Positions 1 through 7,671 of a stretch of DNA of 17,967 bases are shown one piece after another. Made by a program: the position numbers and the translations under genes. The notes below the pieces were generated by a model that was not told the origin of the DNA, ran no database searches, and saw only the letters and a program-made list of their open reading frames with translations. The number at the start of each line of letters is the position of its first letter. Within the stretch, counting starts at the first letter, position 1. The stretch covers positions 1 through 17,967 of the forward strand of contig CANJXD010000054.1 in NCBI GenBank assembly GCA_947478535.1, written 5' to 3'. This DNA comes from Acetobacteraceae bacterium (GTDB lineage: Bacteria > Pseudomonadota > Alphaproteobacteria > Acetobacterales > Acetobacteraceae).

Positions 1-107
1 GCGACGTCCCGGGGAGGGCGGCGCCGGAGGGTTTTGCCTGGATGGACCGGAAGGCGGCGCTGGCCGCGATGCCCACTGTCATGCGGAAGCTTCTGGCGCT
101 GGGCTGA
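1..107 (+). CDS. mutY: C-terminal end of probable A/G-specific adenine glycosylase (partial)
   Basis: An open frame enters from the left edge (codon phase starting at base 3) and stops at TGA 105-107, giving 34 residues. The last residues read MPTVMRKLLALG, preceded by an EGFAW stretch. From memory this resembles the extreme C terminus of MutY, where an LPTVMRK-type sequence closes the Nudix-like 8-oxoG recognition domain. MutY removes adenine mispaired with 8-oxoguanine in base excision repair. The catalytic and iron-sulfur domains lie outside the window, so the assignment rests on one short motif. It could be another protein with a similar tail. The next gene starts 53 bases downstream on the same strand. 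Confidence 0.5.
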   Translation, partial: DVPGRAAPEGFAWMDRKAALAAMPTVMRKLLALG

Positions 108-160
108 ACTGCGGCGCTTTCGCGATTGACGCGCTGCACCATCGGGCGCGTGCTGCGACA

Positions 161-2029
161 ATGTTTATCGTTCGACTCTTCGAAAAGGCCATCGACCCGG
201 TGGCGCCCGTGGGTACGCCCGCGGCGCGCTGGCTGGGCGTTCCTGTCCCGGACGGGCCTCCGCCGAATTCCCTGCTGGGCTTCTACTGGCATTTCGCGCG
301 CCAGGCCCGGGCCATTTTTGGGCTGTTGTTCGGGGCTGGGTTGGTCGTGGCGCTGCTGGACCTGCTGATCCCGGTCTTCGTCGGCCAGGTCATCGGGATG
401 TTGGAGCAGCACGGCCAGGAACGTATCTGGCAGGAAGCAGGCCAGACCCTTGCCGTGATGGCGGCCATCCTTCTGGTGTGCCGGCCCCTGGCCATCCTGG
501 GGCAGAATCTGGTGACCCAGCAGGCCATCATCCCCAGTGTCACGGCCATGATCCGCTGGCAGAGCCATTGGCAAGTGATCCGGCAGGGCTGGTCCTTCTT
601 CCAGGAGGATTTTGCCGGCCGGATCGCCAACCGTGTCATGCAGGCCGGGCCGGCGATGCGGGAAAGCATTGTCCAGTCCGTCAACGCCGTCTGGTACATC
701 CTTGTCTATGGCACCGGGGCGGTGCTGGTCCTGGCCTCGACGGATGCCCGGCTGGCGATCCCGATCCTGGTCTGGTTCGCGCTCTACGCCACCCTGCTTC
801 GGCTGATCGTCCCGCGGATGCGGGATCGGTCCCGCAGGGCCAGCGAGGCGCGATCCGCCCTGACGGGCCGGGTGGTGGATAGCTATACGAACATCGTCAC
901 CGTGAAGCTCTTCGCCCGGGCGGCGCAGGAGGATGCCTGGGTCCGCGAGGGGGTGGAGAGGTTGACCCAGGATTTCGCGGCCCAGACGCGCCTTGTCACC
1001 CTCAATGGCCTTCTGCTGTCCACCCTGAATGCGGGCATGCTTGTCGGCACTGGCGCCTTGGCGATCTGGCTTTGGTCGCGGGGCGATATACCGCTGGCGA
1101 TGGTCGCGGCGGCCCTGCCAATGGCCTGGCAGATCGCCAATATCTCGGGCTGGGTAGCGTTCAATGTGGCCGGGATCTTCGAGAATATCGGCGTCGTGCA
1201 GGAAGGGATGAACAGCATCGCCGTCCCGCCAACGGCGCCGGATCCACCGCAGGCCAAGCCTCTGCTCGTCCCCCATGGAGCCATTCACTTTGAGGATGTG
1301 CGCTTCGGCTATGGACGAGAGGCAGGGGTGCTGGACGCGTTCGTGCTCGATATCGCGGCCGGGGAGAGGGTGGGTCTGGTGGGGCATTCCGGTGCCGGAA
1401 AAACCACCGCAATCAACCTGTTGCTGCGCTTCTTCACGCCCGAGCGGGGGCGGATACTGGTCGACGGGCAGGATATTGCCGACGTCACCCAGGAAAGCCT
1501 GCGAGGCGCGATCGGTGTGGTGACGCAGGATACCGCCCTGCTGCACCGATCCATCCTGGATAACATCCGCTACGGCCGTCCCGATGCGTCCCATGAGGAG
1601 GTGGAGCGGGCGGCGCGGCAGGCGGAAGCGCATGATTTCATTGCTGATTTGGCAGACTGGCGTGGTCGCAAGGGCTACAATGCCCATGCCGGGGAACGCG
1701 GAGTGAAGCTGTCTGGCGGGCAGCGCCAGCGGGTGGCGATCGCCAGGGTGCTGCTGAAGGACGCGCCGATCCTCGTGCTGGACGAGGCGACGAGCGCGCT
1801 CGATTCGGAAGTCGAGGCCGCGATCCAGGAAAGCCTGGAGCGCCTGATGGCGGGGAAGACCGTGATTGCCATCGCGCACCGTCTCTCGACGCTGGCGCGC
1901 ATGGACCGGTTGGTGGTGCTCGCGGAAGGCCGCGTGGTTGAGATGGGCACGCACCAGCAGCTTCTGGCCGCGGGCGGCGCTTACGCCAAGCTTTGGCATA
2001 TGCAGTCGGGCGGGTTTCTGGGCCAATGA
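161..2029 (+). CDS. ABC exporter half-transporter, fused membrane and ATPase domains
   Basis: This 622-residue protein has the type IV exporter architecture: an N-terminal transmembrane domain (helices roughly within residues 50-350) followed by a nucleotide-binding domain (about 370-620). Visible motifs are Walker A GHSGAGKTT at about 408-416, the Q-loop in GVVTQDTALL, signature LSGGQRQR at about 517, Walker B ILVLDEA at about 537-543 with the D-loop SALDSE, and the switch histidine in IAHRLST (His573). All catalytic positions look intact, so it should be an active ATPase that works as a homodimer or heterodimer in the inner membrane. The substrate cannot be read from sequence; lipid, drug or peptide export are all possible. 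The ATG at 161 has no clear Shine-Dalgarno. I keep it because the residues after it run without a break into the first membrane helix. The next gene starts 131 bases on. Confidence 0.9.
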   Translation: MFIVRLFEKAIDPVAPVGTPAARWLGVPVPDGPPPNSLLGFYWHFARQARAIFGLLFGAGLVVALLDLLIPVFVGQVIGMLEQHGQERIWQEAGQTLAVMAAILLVCRPLAILGQNLVTQQAIIPSVTAMIRWQSHWQVIRQGWSFFQEDFAGRIANRVMQAGPAMRESIVQSVNAVWYILVYGTGAVLVLASTDARLAIPILVWFALYATLLRLIVPRMRDRSRRASEARSALTGRVVDSYTNIVTVKLFARAAQEDAWVREGVERLTQDFAAQTRLVTLNGLLLSTLNAGMLVGTGALAIWLWSRGDIPLAMVAAALPMAWQIANISGWVAFNVAGIFENIGVVQEGMNSIAVPPTAPDPPQAKPLLVPHGAIHFEDVRFGYGREAGVLDAFVLDIAAGERVGLVGHSGAGKTTAINLLLRFFTPERGRILVDGQDIADVTQESLRGAIGVVTQDTALLHRSILDNIRYGRPDASHEEVERAARQAEAHDFIADLADWRGRKGYNAHAGERGVKLSGGQRQRVAIARVLLKDAPILVLDEATSALDSEVEAAIQESLERLMAGKTVIAIAHRLSTLARMDRLVVLAEGRVVEMGTHQQLLAAGGAYAKLWHMQSGGFLGQ

Positions 2030-2090
2030 GGGGGCCATTGAGAATGGGGTCTTGGGCCCCGCAACCGCATGCTGCACCGCGGTCGTCGCC

Positions 2091-2119
2091 TTGACACCCT
2101 TAACCCACCATCGTAGGGA
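2091..2119 (+). promoter_or_regulatory. Candidate sigma-70 promoter of the F0 ATP synthase operon
   Basis: A perfect -35 hexamer TTGACA (2091-2096) is followed after exactly 17 bases by TAGGGA (2114-2119), a weak -10. Transcription would begin near 2126 and give a leader of about 35 bases before the atpI start codon at 2161. It is the only good match in the gap after the ABC exporter gene. Read by eye, not experimentally supported. Confidence 0.5.
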
Positions 2120-2160
2120 GCGCGCGCCTTCCGGGCGGGGCACCGCGGGGGAGAGCATGC

Positions 2161-2454
2161 GTGACGGAACAGAACGGCTTTGAGGATCGGCTTCGCCGAG
2201 CCCGGTCGCGGCAGGGGATGGATCCCCAGCCAGGACAGGGTGACGGGTTGCCTAAGGGTTCTTGGGGGGTTGGGTTTCGTGCGGGGGTCGAGGTGTTCTC
2301 GGCGCTCGTCGTGGGTGTGGCCATCGGTTGGTTTCTTGACCGGTGGCTGGGAACCTGGCCGTGGCTCTTCCTGCTGTTCTTCGTCCTTGGTAGTGCTGCG
2401 GGGGTGATGAACGTCTATCGCCTGTTCACCCCGCGCAGTGACAGCCGGAAGTAG
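2161..2454 (+). CDS. atpI: ATP synthase accessory protein AtpI (AtpI/AtpZ type)
   Basis: This 97-residue protein has a polar N terminus of about 35 residues and two membrane segments (about 44-58 and 66-84) joined by the conserved turn GWFLDRWLGTWPW, ending in GVMNVYRLF. The small size, two-helix hairpin and position at the head of the F0 genes match AtpI, a nonessential factor linked to c-ring assembly and Mg2+ handling. The start is GTG at 2161, supported by the purine run GGGGGAGAG about 5 bases upstream. An ATG at 2157 is out of frame and closes after eight codons. The gene ends 49 bases before the preferred atpB start. Confidence 0.9.
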   Translation: MTEQNGFEDRLRRARSRQGMDPQPGQGDGLPKGSWGVGFRAGVEVFSALVVGVAIGWFLDRWLGTWPWLFLLFFVLGSAAGVMNVYRLFTPRSDSRK

Positions 2455-2503
2455 GGCAGGACGAACCTTGGCCCGCGGAAACGCGGTGAGCGGGAGAGCG
2501 AGA

Positions 2504-3259
2504 GTGGCGGCCGAAGGCAAGGCGATCGACGCACTGAGCCAGTTCGAACTGACGCCGATTCTCGGCATCATTGGCTCCTCCGTGGGGTTTTCTCAGTCCA
2601 ATGCGCACATGCTGGTGGCTGGCGGTCTGGTGACCGCGCTGCTGATGATGGGTATGGCGGCGCGCGCCGTGGTCCCCGGTCGGCTCCAGTCGATGGCGGA
2701 AGCATCCTACGAATTCATCATGGATCTGGTGGTCAACCAGGTGGGCGACGAGGGAAAGCGCTTCTTCCCGTTCGTCTTCACGCTGTTCATGTTCATCCTG
2801 GCCGGCAACGCGCTGGGCCTGCTTCCCTACGCCTTCACCTTCACCAGCCATATCGCCGTGACCCTGGCGCTGGCGATGATTGTGTTCGTGCTGATCACAG
2901 TGGTGGCGCTGCAGCGGCATGGCCTGCACTTCTTCAGCTATTTCTTCCCGGCGGGTGCGCCGATCTGGCTTGCGCCCATCATCGTGCCGGTCGAGATCGT
3001 CTCCTACCTGTCGCGGCCGGTCAGCCTATCGATCCGCCTTTTCGCGAATATGGTGGCAGGCCACGTGATGCTGAAGGTTTTCGCCACCTTCGTCATCATG
3101 CTGGGCAGCCTGGGTACGGTCGGCATCTTCGCCGCCTCCCTCCCGCTCGCTGTCAACGTCGCGCTGTTCGCCTTCGAGGTCATGGTGGCCTTCTTGCAGG
3201 CGTATGTCTTCGCGATCCTGACCAGCATCTACCTGCACGACGCGGTGCATCTGCACTAA
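2504..3259 (+). CDS. atpB: F0 ATP synthase subunit a
   Basis: Subunit a forms the two proton half-channels against the c-ring. The protein is strongly hydrophobic with five to six helices. It carries the diagnostic [12 protein letters not shown] motif, whose arginine (Arg178 from this start) is the essential stator arginine, and the closing segment [18 protein letters not shown] choose GTG 2504 (251 residues, N terminus [16 protein letters not shown]), because GGGAGAG lies about 5 bases upstream and the length fits the family. In-frame GTG codons at 2486 and 2438 would extend the protein; the latter lies inside atpI and adds a basic, unconserved-looking N terminus. The atpE start follows 49 bases downstream. 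Confidence 0.95.
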   Translation: MAAEGKAIDALSQFELTPILGIIGSSVGFSQSNAHMLVAGGLVTALLMMGMAARAVVPGRLQSMAEASYEFIMDLVVNQVGDEGKRFFPFVFTLFMFILAGNALGLLPYAFTFTSHIAVTLALAMIVFVLITVVALQRHGLHFFSYFFPAGAPIWLAPIIVPVEIVSYLSRPVSLSIRLFANMVAGHVMLKVFATFVIMLGSLGTVGIFAASLPLAVNVALFAFEVMVAFLQAYVFAILTSIYLHDAVHLH

Positions 3260-3308
3260 CAAGCCGCTCGTCAGCCCAACAACGTGTAGCAACGGAAGGA
3301 CAAATTCC

Positions 3309-3533
3309 ATGGACGTGCTCGCCGCCAAGGCCCTCGGGGCTGGTCTGGCCGTCATCGCCCTCGCCGGCGTCGGCATCGGCATTGGCAACATCTTCTCCGC
3401 GATGGTCACCTCGGTTGGCCGCAACCCGGGTGCCCGCGATGCGGTCTTCCCGATCGGCATCCTGGGCTTCGCGCTGACGGAAGCCGTCGCGCTGTTCGCG
3501 CTGCTGATCGCGTTCCTGATCCTCTTCACCTGA
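3309..3533 (+). CDS. atpE: F0 ATP synthase subunit c
   Basis: This 74-residue two-helix hairpin has a glycine-rich first helix (GVGIGIGN, residues 20-27), the polar RNP loop (38-40) that contacts the F1 foot, and the ion-binding carboxylate Glu58 in ALTEAVALF. There is no Ser/Thr right after the glutamate and no partner glutamine of the sodium type, so the ring should be proton-translocating. A strong ribosome site GGAAGGA lies about 7 bases before ATG 3309, in an A-rich stretch that is unusual for this GC-rich DNA. This fits the high copy number of subunit c. Two strong tandem hairpins follow directly downstream. Confidence 0.97.
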   Translation: MDVLAAKALGAGLAVIALAGVGIGIGNIFSAMVTSVGRNPGARDAVFPIGILGFALTEAVALFALLIAFLILFT

Positions 3534-3539
3534 GCAGTC

Positions 3540-3571
3540 CCTGGGCGGCGCCATCCAGGCGCACGCCCAGG
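3540..3571 (+). repeat. Intercistronic hairpin 1 downstream of atpE
   Basis: Bases 3540-3547 (CCTGGGCG) pair with 3564-3571 (CGCCCAGG). Inside them 3548-3552 (GCGCC) pair with 3558-3562 (GGCGC), leaving a single bulged A at 3563 and the loop ATCCA. This gives 13 pairs, nearly all G-C, starting 6 bases after the atpE stop codon. There is no U-run, so it is unlikely to be a full terminator. A 3'-end stabiliser or partial attenuator that raises subunit c output is my inference. Confidence 0.65.
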
Positions 3572-3573
3572 CT

Positions 3574-3595
3574 GCCGGCCGACTATCCGGCCGGC
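3574..3595 (+). repeat. Intercistronic hairpin 2 downstream of atpE
   Basis: A perfect 8-bp stem GCCGGCCG (3574-3581) / CGGCCGGC (3588-3595) closes the six-base loop ACTATC. It begins two bases after the first hairpin and ends 33 bases before the start codon of the next gene. No U-run follows. It is probably part of the same atpE intercistronic structure. Confidence 0.6.
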
Positions 3596-3628
3596 TCCGG
3601 CTTGCTGATGGAAAAAAGGGACGGGCAT

Positions 3629-4228
3629 ATGGCTTCGCGTCGGGCATGGCGGTTGCAGGCTATTCTGGGGGCCGTCATGGCGGTTGCACCCGGCATCGTG
3701 CTGGCAGCCGAAGCATCGGGCGAGGGCATGCCGCAGCTGCGCTTCGGCGACCCTATGCTGATTGCGCAGGTTGTCTGGCTGCTGATCATTTTCGGTGGGC
3801 TCTACTTCGTGCTCTCGAACTTCGCCCTGCCGCGGGTTGGCCAGGTGATCGAGGACCGCGCGAAGCGCATCGAGGGCGATCTCGAGGCCGCGCGTATTGC
3901 CAAGGCCGAAGCCGACGCGGCTATGGCCGCGCATCGTGACGCCACCGCGAGGGCTCGCGCCGAAGCACAGGCGGCAATTGCTGGCGCCATGCAGTCCGCC
4001 CAGGAAGAAGCACAGAGCCGTGCTGACGCTCTGGCAGCACGGCTGTCGCGGACCATCGCTGAGGCGGAAGGTCGGATCGCCGTCGCGCGAGACGCTGCCA
4101 TGGGTGCGCTGCGCCAGGTTTCGACCGAAACCGCTGAAGCTCTGGTAACGCGCCTGACAGGGCGTGCTGACACGGCGATGGTTGGCGCTGCCGTCGACCG
4201 CGCTCTCGCCGCTCGCGGCCAGGGCTGA
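3629..4228 (+). CDS. atpF2: F0 ATP synthase subunit b'
   Basis: The b' subunit pairs with b to form the peripheral stalk that holds F1 against the membrane. From ATG 3629 the protein has 199 residues: a signal-like basic and hydrophobic stretch (about 1-27, ending in LAAEA), a short linker with GMPQLRFGDP, the membrane helix QVVWLLIIFGGLYFVLS (about 47-63), then a long Ala/Glu/Arg-rich coiled coil. The conserved LPRVGQVIEDRAKRIEGDL at the helix exit is typical of b'. The 3629 start is favoured by AGGGACGGG just upstream; ATG 3608 and TTG 3602 in the same frame lack a good ribosome site. The signal-like segment before the usual anchor is slightly unusual. Confidence 0.88.
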   Translation: MASRRAWRLQAILGAVMAVAPGIVLAAEASGEGMPQLRFGDPMLIAQVVWLLIIFGGLYFVLSNFALPRVGQVIEDRAKRIEGDLEAARIAKAEADAAMAAHRDATARARAEAQAAIAGAMQSAQEEAQSRADALAARLSRTIAEAEGRIAVARDAAMGALRQVSTETAEALVTRLTGRADTAMVGAAVDRALAARGQG

Positions 4229-4241
4229 GGAGGACAGGTCC

Positions 4242-4748
4242 ATGCACCATTACGAGCATTTCTGGCTCGACCCTAAGTTCTGGGTCGCCATGTCCTTCGT
4301 CCTCTTTGTCCTTTTGGCGGGCAAGAAGGGTTGGGGCATTGCCACGACGATGCTGGACGGCCGCGCCGACCGCATCAGGGCCGAACTTGCCGAGGCCTCT
4401 CGCCTTCGTGAGGAAGCCGAGGCGATGCGTCGCCAGGCGGAGGCGGATCGTGCGGCCGCCCTCGCTGAAGCGCAGGAACTGATCGCCCGCGCCCGTGCCG
4501 AGGCAGAGCGCGTGGCCCAGGCAACGGCCCTTGAGGCGGAGGCTGCTGCGAAGCGTCGCGAACGGATGGCCATGGATCGCATCGCTGCCGCTGAGGCGGG
4601 CGCTGTGGCCGAGGTTCGGAATGCTGCTGCCGAGATTGCCGCGGCTGCCGCGCGCGAAGTCATGGCGCTCAGTGTCGATGCGGCCGCGGACGCGGCGCTC
4701 ATCGATGCGGCGGTGGCCGATCTGCCGCGGGCCCTGAAGGCCGCATAG
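4242..4748 (+). CDS. atpF: F0 ATP synthase subunit b
   Basis: This 168-residue protein has a short N-terminal anchor (HFWLDPKFWVAMSFVLFVLL, about 6-25) followed by an alanine, arginine and glutamate-rich coiled coil from about residue 40 to the end. That is the form of the stator stalk b subunit, which dimerises with b'. ATG 4242 is preceded by AGGAGGA (4228-4234) at ideal spacing, 13 bases after the b' stop. A GTG at 4164 in the same frame lies inside the upstream gene and is not needed. The gene order a-c-b'-b without F1 genes is the usual alphaproteobacterial arrangement. The operon ends here at a strong terminator. Confidence 0.95.
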   Translation: MHHYEHFWLDPKFWVAMSFVLFVLLAGKKGWGIATTMLDGRADRIRAELAEASRLREEAEAMRRQAEADRAAALAEAQELIARARAEAERVAQATALEAEAAAKRRERMAMDRIAAAEAGAVAEVRNAAAEIAAAAAREVMALSVDAAADAALIDAAVADLPRALKAA

Positions 4749-4775
4749 GCTTCACGATCCAAACGGATATGCAGG

Positions 4776-4800
4776 AAAGGGGGCCTCACGGCCCCCTTTT
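4776..4800 (+). terminator. Intrinsic terminator of the F0 operon
   Basis: A perfect 10-bp stem AAAGGGGGCC (4776-4785) / GGCCCCCTTT (4790-4799) with the four-base loop TCAC is followed by T residues (the 3' end reads CCCCCTTTT). It lies 27 bases after the atpF stop. The mirrored A-run also makes it a possible reverse-direction terminator. Confidence 0.92.
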
Positions 4801-4964
4801 CGCGTTCTGACCTGCTGGCGAGCCGTTGCTTCCTCCTCGACTGCACTGCCGCGGAGGAGCCGCACGCCTTCGCCATGACACGCAGCGCCGTCCCGCAGGC
4901 GTGCCACTATTCGGGCTTCGACCATCACGCTAATCTCCACGTAATATTCTGAGGGAGACTTTCG

Positions 4965-6545
4965 ATGCAGCGCAGCATCCTTGTCGCAGCCATCCTCGCC
5001 GCGGCCGCCCTGGTCAGCCCGCCGACGCAGGCGAACACCTTCCGCTGGGCCAATGATGGCGACGTCAATTCCATGGACCCCTACGCCCGGCAGGAGACCT
5101 TCCTTCTGAGCTTCATGGGCAATGTGTATGAACCGCTCGTGCGCAGGAACCGGCAGTTGCAGGTCGAAGGCGCGCTTGCCGAGCGTTGGGAACAACCCCG
5201 GTCCGATGTCTGGCGCTTCCACCTGCGCCGTGGCGTGCTGTTCCAGGATGGCACGCCGTTCACAGCCGATGACGTTGTCTTCTCGATCGTGCGGGCCAAG
5301 GCGCAGGGGTCCAATGTCGGCGGGTCGCTTGCCAGCGTGAAGGAGGCCCGCCGCGTCGATGACTTCACCGTCGATGTCGAGACGACGGCGCCCAATCCGA
5401 TCTTCCTCGAGGAAATCACGGGCATCGCCATGATGTCCCGTCGCTGGGCGGAGGCGAACAATGCCGTTCGCAGTGCGGATCTCACGACACGCGAGGAGAA
5501 TTTCGCAACCCGCAACGCCATGGGAACCGGGCCGTTTCGCCTGGTATCGCGGGAGCCTGACCGCCGCACGGTCCTGGCGCCTAATACCGGTTGGTGGGAT
5601 CGCCCGGAGCACAATCTGACGCGGGTCGAATTCAATGTGATCTCCAATGACGCAACCCGCATCGCCGCCCTTCTCTCGGGCGAGGTGGACATGGTCTACA
5701 CGGTGCCGCCACAGGATACGGACCGGCTGTCCCGTACCCCGAACATCCGGGTGCATCAGCAGGCCGAACTTCGGACGATCTATCTCGGTTTCGACCAGCT
5801 GCGGCCGGAACTGCTGAAATCCGATGTGCGCGGCCGCAACCCGTTCCAGGACCCTCGCGTGCGTCAGGCCGTGAACCACGCCATCGACAGGGCCGCGATC
5901 GTGCGGACGGTGATGCGGGGACAGGCGAGAGCCACGGGCCTGATGATCGGGCCCGGCGTGAACGGCCATACCGAAGCGGGGGACCAGATCCCGCAGTACA
6001 ACCCGGACCTTTCGCGGCGTCTGCTGGCCGAAGCGGGCTATCCCCAGGGCTTTGGCGTAACACTCGATTGTCCCAATGACCGCTACGTCAATGATGAGGC
6101 GATCTGCACGGCGGCGGTCTCCATGCTGGCGCGCGTGGGCATCCGCGTGACGCTGAATGCCCAGACCCGGGCGCGCTACTTCGCGGAAATCCTGGGGCCC
6201 CGCTACGCCACCAGCTTCTACATGCTGGGTTGGACGCCCAACACCTATGACGCCCACAACGCCTTCTTCAACCTGATGGCGAGCCGTCAGGGAGACCGAG
6301 GCATGTTCAATGTCGGTGGCTGGACCAGCCCGCGCTTCGATGAATTGACGCAGCAGATGGCGGTCGAGACGAACCCTCAGGCGCGCCAGCGGATGGTGGA
6401 GGAGGCTATGCGCATCCACACGGAGCAGGTTGGCCACATCCCGCTGCACCAGCAGACCGTGATCTGGGCAGCGCGATCGAACATCCAGTTGCAGCAACTC
6501 GCCGACAACTGGTTCCCACTGCGCTTTGTTCGGGTCGGCAACTGA
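4965..6545 (+). CDS. Periplasmic solute-binding protein, family 5 (peptide/opine type)
   Basis: This 526-residue protein has a clear signal peptide (residues 1-23, cleavage predicted after TQA). The mature start NTFRWANDGDVNSMDPY is followed by ALAERWEQPRSDVWRFHLR and GTPFTADDVVFSI, the signature run of DppA/OppA-type binding proteins. Length and layout fit the family: lobe I, lobe II, then a return to lobe I near the C terminus. It should capture a ligand in the periplasm and deliver it to an ABC importer, but no permease or ATPase gene lies beside it, so it is an orphan here. The start ATG 4965 has GAGGGA about 8 bases upstream. Ligand unknown: dipeptides, oligopeptides, opines or nickel complexes are possible. 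Confidence 0.9.
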   Translation: MQRSILVAAILAAAALVSPPTQANTFRWANDGDVNSMDPYARQETFLLSFMGNVYEPLVRRNRQLQVEGALAERWEQPRSDVWRFHLRRGVLFQDGTPFTADDVVFSIVRAKAQGSNVGGSLASVKEARRVDDFTVDVETTAPNPIFLEEITGIAMMSRRWAEANNAVRSADLTTREENFATRNAMGTGPFRLVSREPDRRTVLAPNTGWWDRPEHNLTRVEFNVISNDATRIAALLSGEVDMVYTVPPQDTDRLSRTPNIRVHQQAELRTIYLGFDQLRPELLKSDVRGRNPFQDPRVRQAVNHAIDRAAIVRTVMRGQARATGLMIGPGVNGHTEAGDQIPQYNPDLSRRLLAEAGYPQGFGVTLDCPNDRYVNDEAICTAAVSMLARVGIRVTLNAQTRARYFAEILGPRYATSFYMLGWTPNTYDAHNAFFNLMASRQGDRGMFNVGGWTSPRFDELTQQMAVETNPQARQRMVEEAMRIHTEQVGHIPLHQQTVIWAARSNIQLQQLADNWFPLRFVRVGN

Positions 6546-6558
6546 CGATAGTTTTGCG

Positions 6559-6589
6559 GCGGAGGGGAGGGGACTACCCTCTCCTCCGC
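6559..6589. terminator. Hairpin between convergent genes, possible bidirectional terminator
   Basis: GCGGAGGGGAGGG (6559-6571) pairs with CCCTCTCCTCCGC (6577-6589) over 13 bp with one G-U pair, and a five-base loop. It lies between the solute-binding protein stop (6545) and the stop of the minus-strand acetyltransferase (6609). Neither side carries a good U-run, so termination would depend on stem strength or Rho. Confidence 0.6.
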
Positions 6590-6608
6590 GATCACGCGGT
6601 GCAGGGCG

Positions 6609-7061
6609 TCAACCGAGCTTCTTGTCGTAGGTGATCCACATGGTCCGCGTGGCGAGGCGGTCATAGACGCCGCGACCGCGGTAGTTGTCGTCCGCGGTGA
6701 TCCACCGGATGACAGTCCACTCGCGTCGCCGCCCCTCCTCCGCTACCGCTTCGATCAGCGCATCGGCGACGCGTTGGCCACGGGCGGTGGGATCGACGAA
6801 CAGGTCATCCAGGAAGCCGCCCACACTGGCCGATAGAGGCCGTGCGAAGGGGCGGAAATGGGCAATGCCGACCAGCCGCCTGGTGTCGTCCTCCGCGACC
6901 AGCGCATTGACCTCATGACCGGGGTCCATCAGCCAGCCCCAGACGCGGGCGCGCATTTCCGCAGTCTGCTCCACCCGATAGAAGGCTGCGTAGCCGGCGT
7001 AGAGGCATTCCCATTCCGCCCGGTGATGTTGCGCGAGGCGCAGGACCCGGATTTCTGTCAT
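6609..7061 (-). CDS. GNAT family N-acetyltransferase
   Basis: This 150-residue protein has the GNAT core. A beta-strand pair (VNALVAEDD, LVGIAHFRPF) leads to motif A FLDDLFVDPTARGQRVADAL (about 83-102), where ARGQRVA forms the acetyl-CoA pyrophosphate loop, and motif B follows with NYRGRGVYDRL near the end. It transfers an acetyl group from acetyl-CoA to an unknown amine. The frame stays open upstream to 7439, but ATG 7061 is chosen because it overlaps the stop of the upstream Nudix gene as ATGA, typical of translational coupling, and because the protein then has standard GNAT length. It may act on a small metabolite related to the Nudix substrate, which is speculation. Confidence 0.88.
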   Translation of the reverse strand: MTEIRVLRLAQHHRAEWECLYAGYAAFYRVEQTAEMRARVWGWLMDPGHEVNALVAEDDTRRLVGIAHFRPFARPLSASVGGFLDDLFVDPTARGQRVADALIEAVAEEGRRREWTVIRWITADDNYRGRGVYDRLATRTMWITYDKKLG

Positions 7062-7630
7062 CGGGGCTCTCCGAAATTGATGCGGCCGGCGGCGGAAAGC
7101 CCGACCAGGATGGCGCCGATATGCATGGCTTGGCCGATCATCCCGCCACCGATACCGGCCAGGACGTCGTTGATCGGGATGAGTTCGACGCGGATGTCCT
7201 CGGCCGGTTCGGGAGAGGCCTCCATCACGGGAACGGCGCCAATGCCGAGCACCACATGCAGTCGGTTGGTCTGGATCGCGGGATTGGCGTGGCTCGCATA
7301 GAGGTATCGCCAGTCCGGGGCGTCGTATCCCGTCTCCTCCCGCAATTCGCGGCGTGCCGCGGCGACGGGGTCGGCGTCTTCCGGGTCCATGACCCCGCCA
7401 GGTAGTTCCAACGACCAGTTCTGCCCGCCATGGCGCCACTGGCGGACCAGCACGAGGCGGTCATCCGGCGTCAACGCCACGGCCACGCACCAGTCTGGAT
7501 ATTCCAGCACATACCAGGGATGGATTTCTAACCCGGCCGCTGTCTTCAGGCGGTCGGCGCGGAGCTTGATCCATCGGTCCTCCAGCAACAGTTCGGAGGC
7601 CGTGGTTGTCCAGGGCGATATCGCGATCAT
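7058..7630 (-). CDS. Nudix hydrolase, ADP-ribose pyrophosphatase-like
   Basis: This 190-residue protein carries LPGGVMDPED followed by the catalytic core RRELREETGY of the Nudix box (Arg94, Glu95, Glu98, Glu99, Gly101), inside a fold opened by WYVLEYPDWCVAVAL and RLVLVRQWRHG. Family members hydrolyse nucleoside diphosphates linked to another group, such as ADP-ribose. The spacing between the GG and the RE pair is one to two residues longer than GX5EX7RE, and the first glutamate position is not Glu; the metal-binding REXXEE core is intact. The ATG at 7630 is preferred, with AGGCTGGGG upstream; the open frame extends to 7711 but would run into the divergent promoter. The substrate is unassigned. 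Confidence 0.85.
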   Translation of the reverse strand: MIAISPWTTTASELLLEDRWIKLRADRLKTAAGLEIHPWYVLEYPDWCVAVALTPDDRLVLVRQWRHGGQNWSLELPGGVMDPEDADPVAAARRELREETGYDAPDWRYLYASHANPAIQTNRLHVVLGIGAVPVMEASPEPAEDIRVELIPINDVLAGIGGGMIGQAMHIGAILVGLSAAGRINFGEPR

Positions 7631-7671
7631 CACCCCAGCCTTGCCTGGGAGGCGAAGCGCACGCAAGGGCC

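Noticed and set aside
3026..4243. 405-codon minus-strand ORF across atpB-atpE-b'
   Set aside because: Spans three well-identified genes and their intercistronic hairpins on the other strand; not a plausible protein.
4917..4947. TTCGAC / TAATAT as a promoter of the solute-binding protein gene
   Set aside because: The 19-base spacer is long, and a start site downstream of the TAATAT would fall in the ribosome site at 4951, leaving almost no leader.
4752..6497. 581-codon minus-strand ORF opposite the solute-binding protein
   Set aside because: Its end overlaps the atp terminator and it mirrors an intact family-5 binding protein; composition is that of an antisense shadow.
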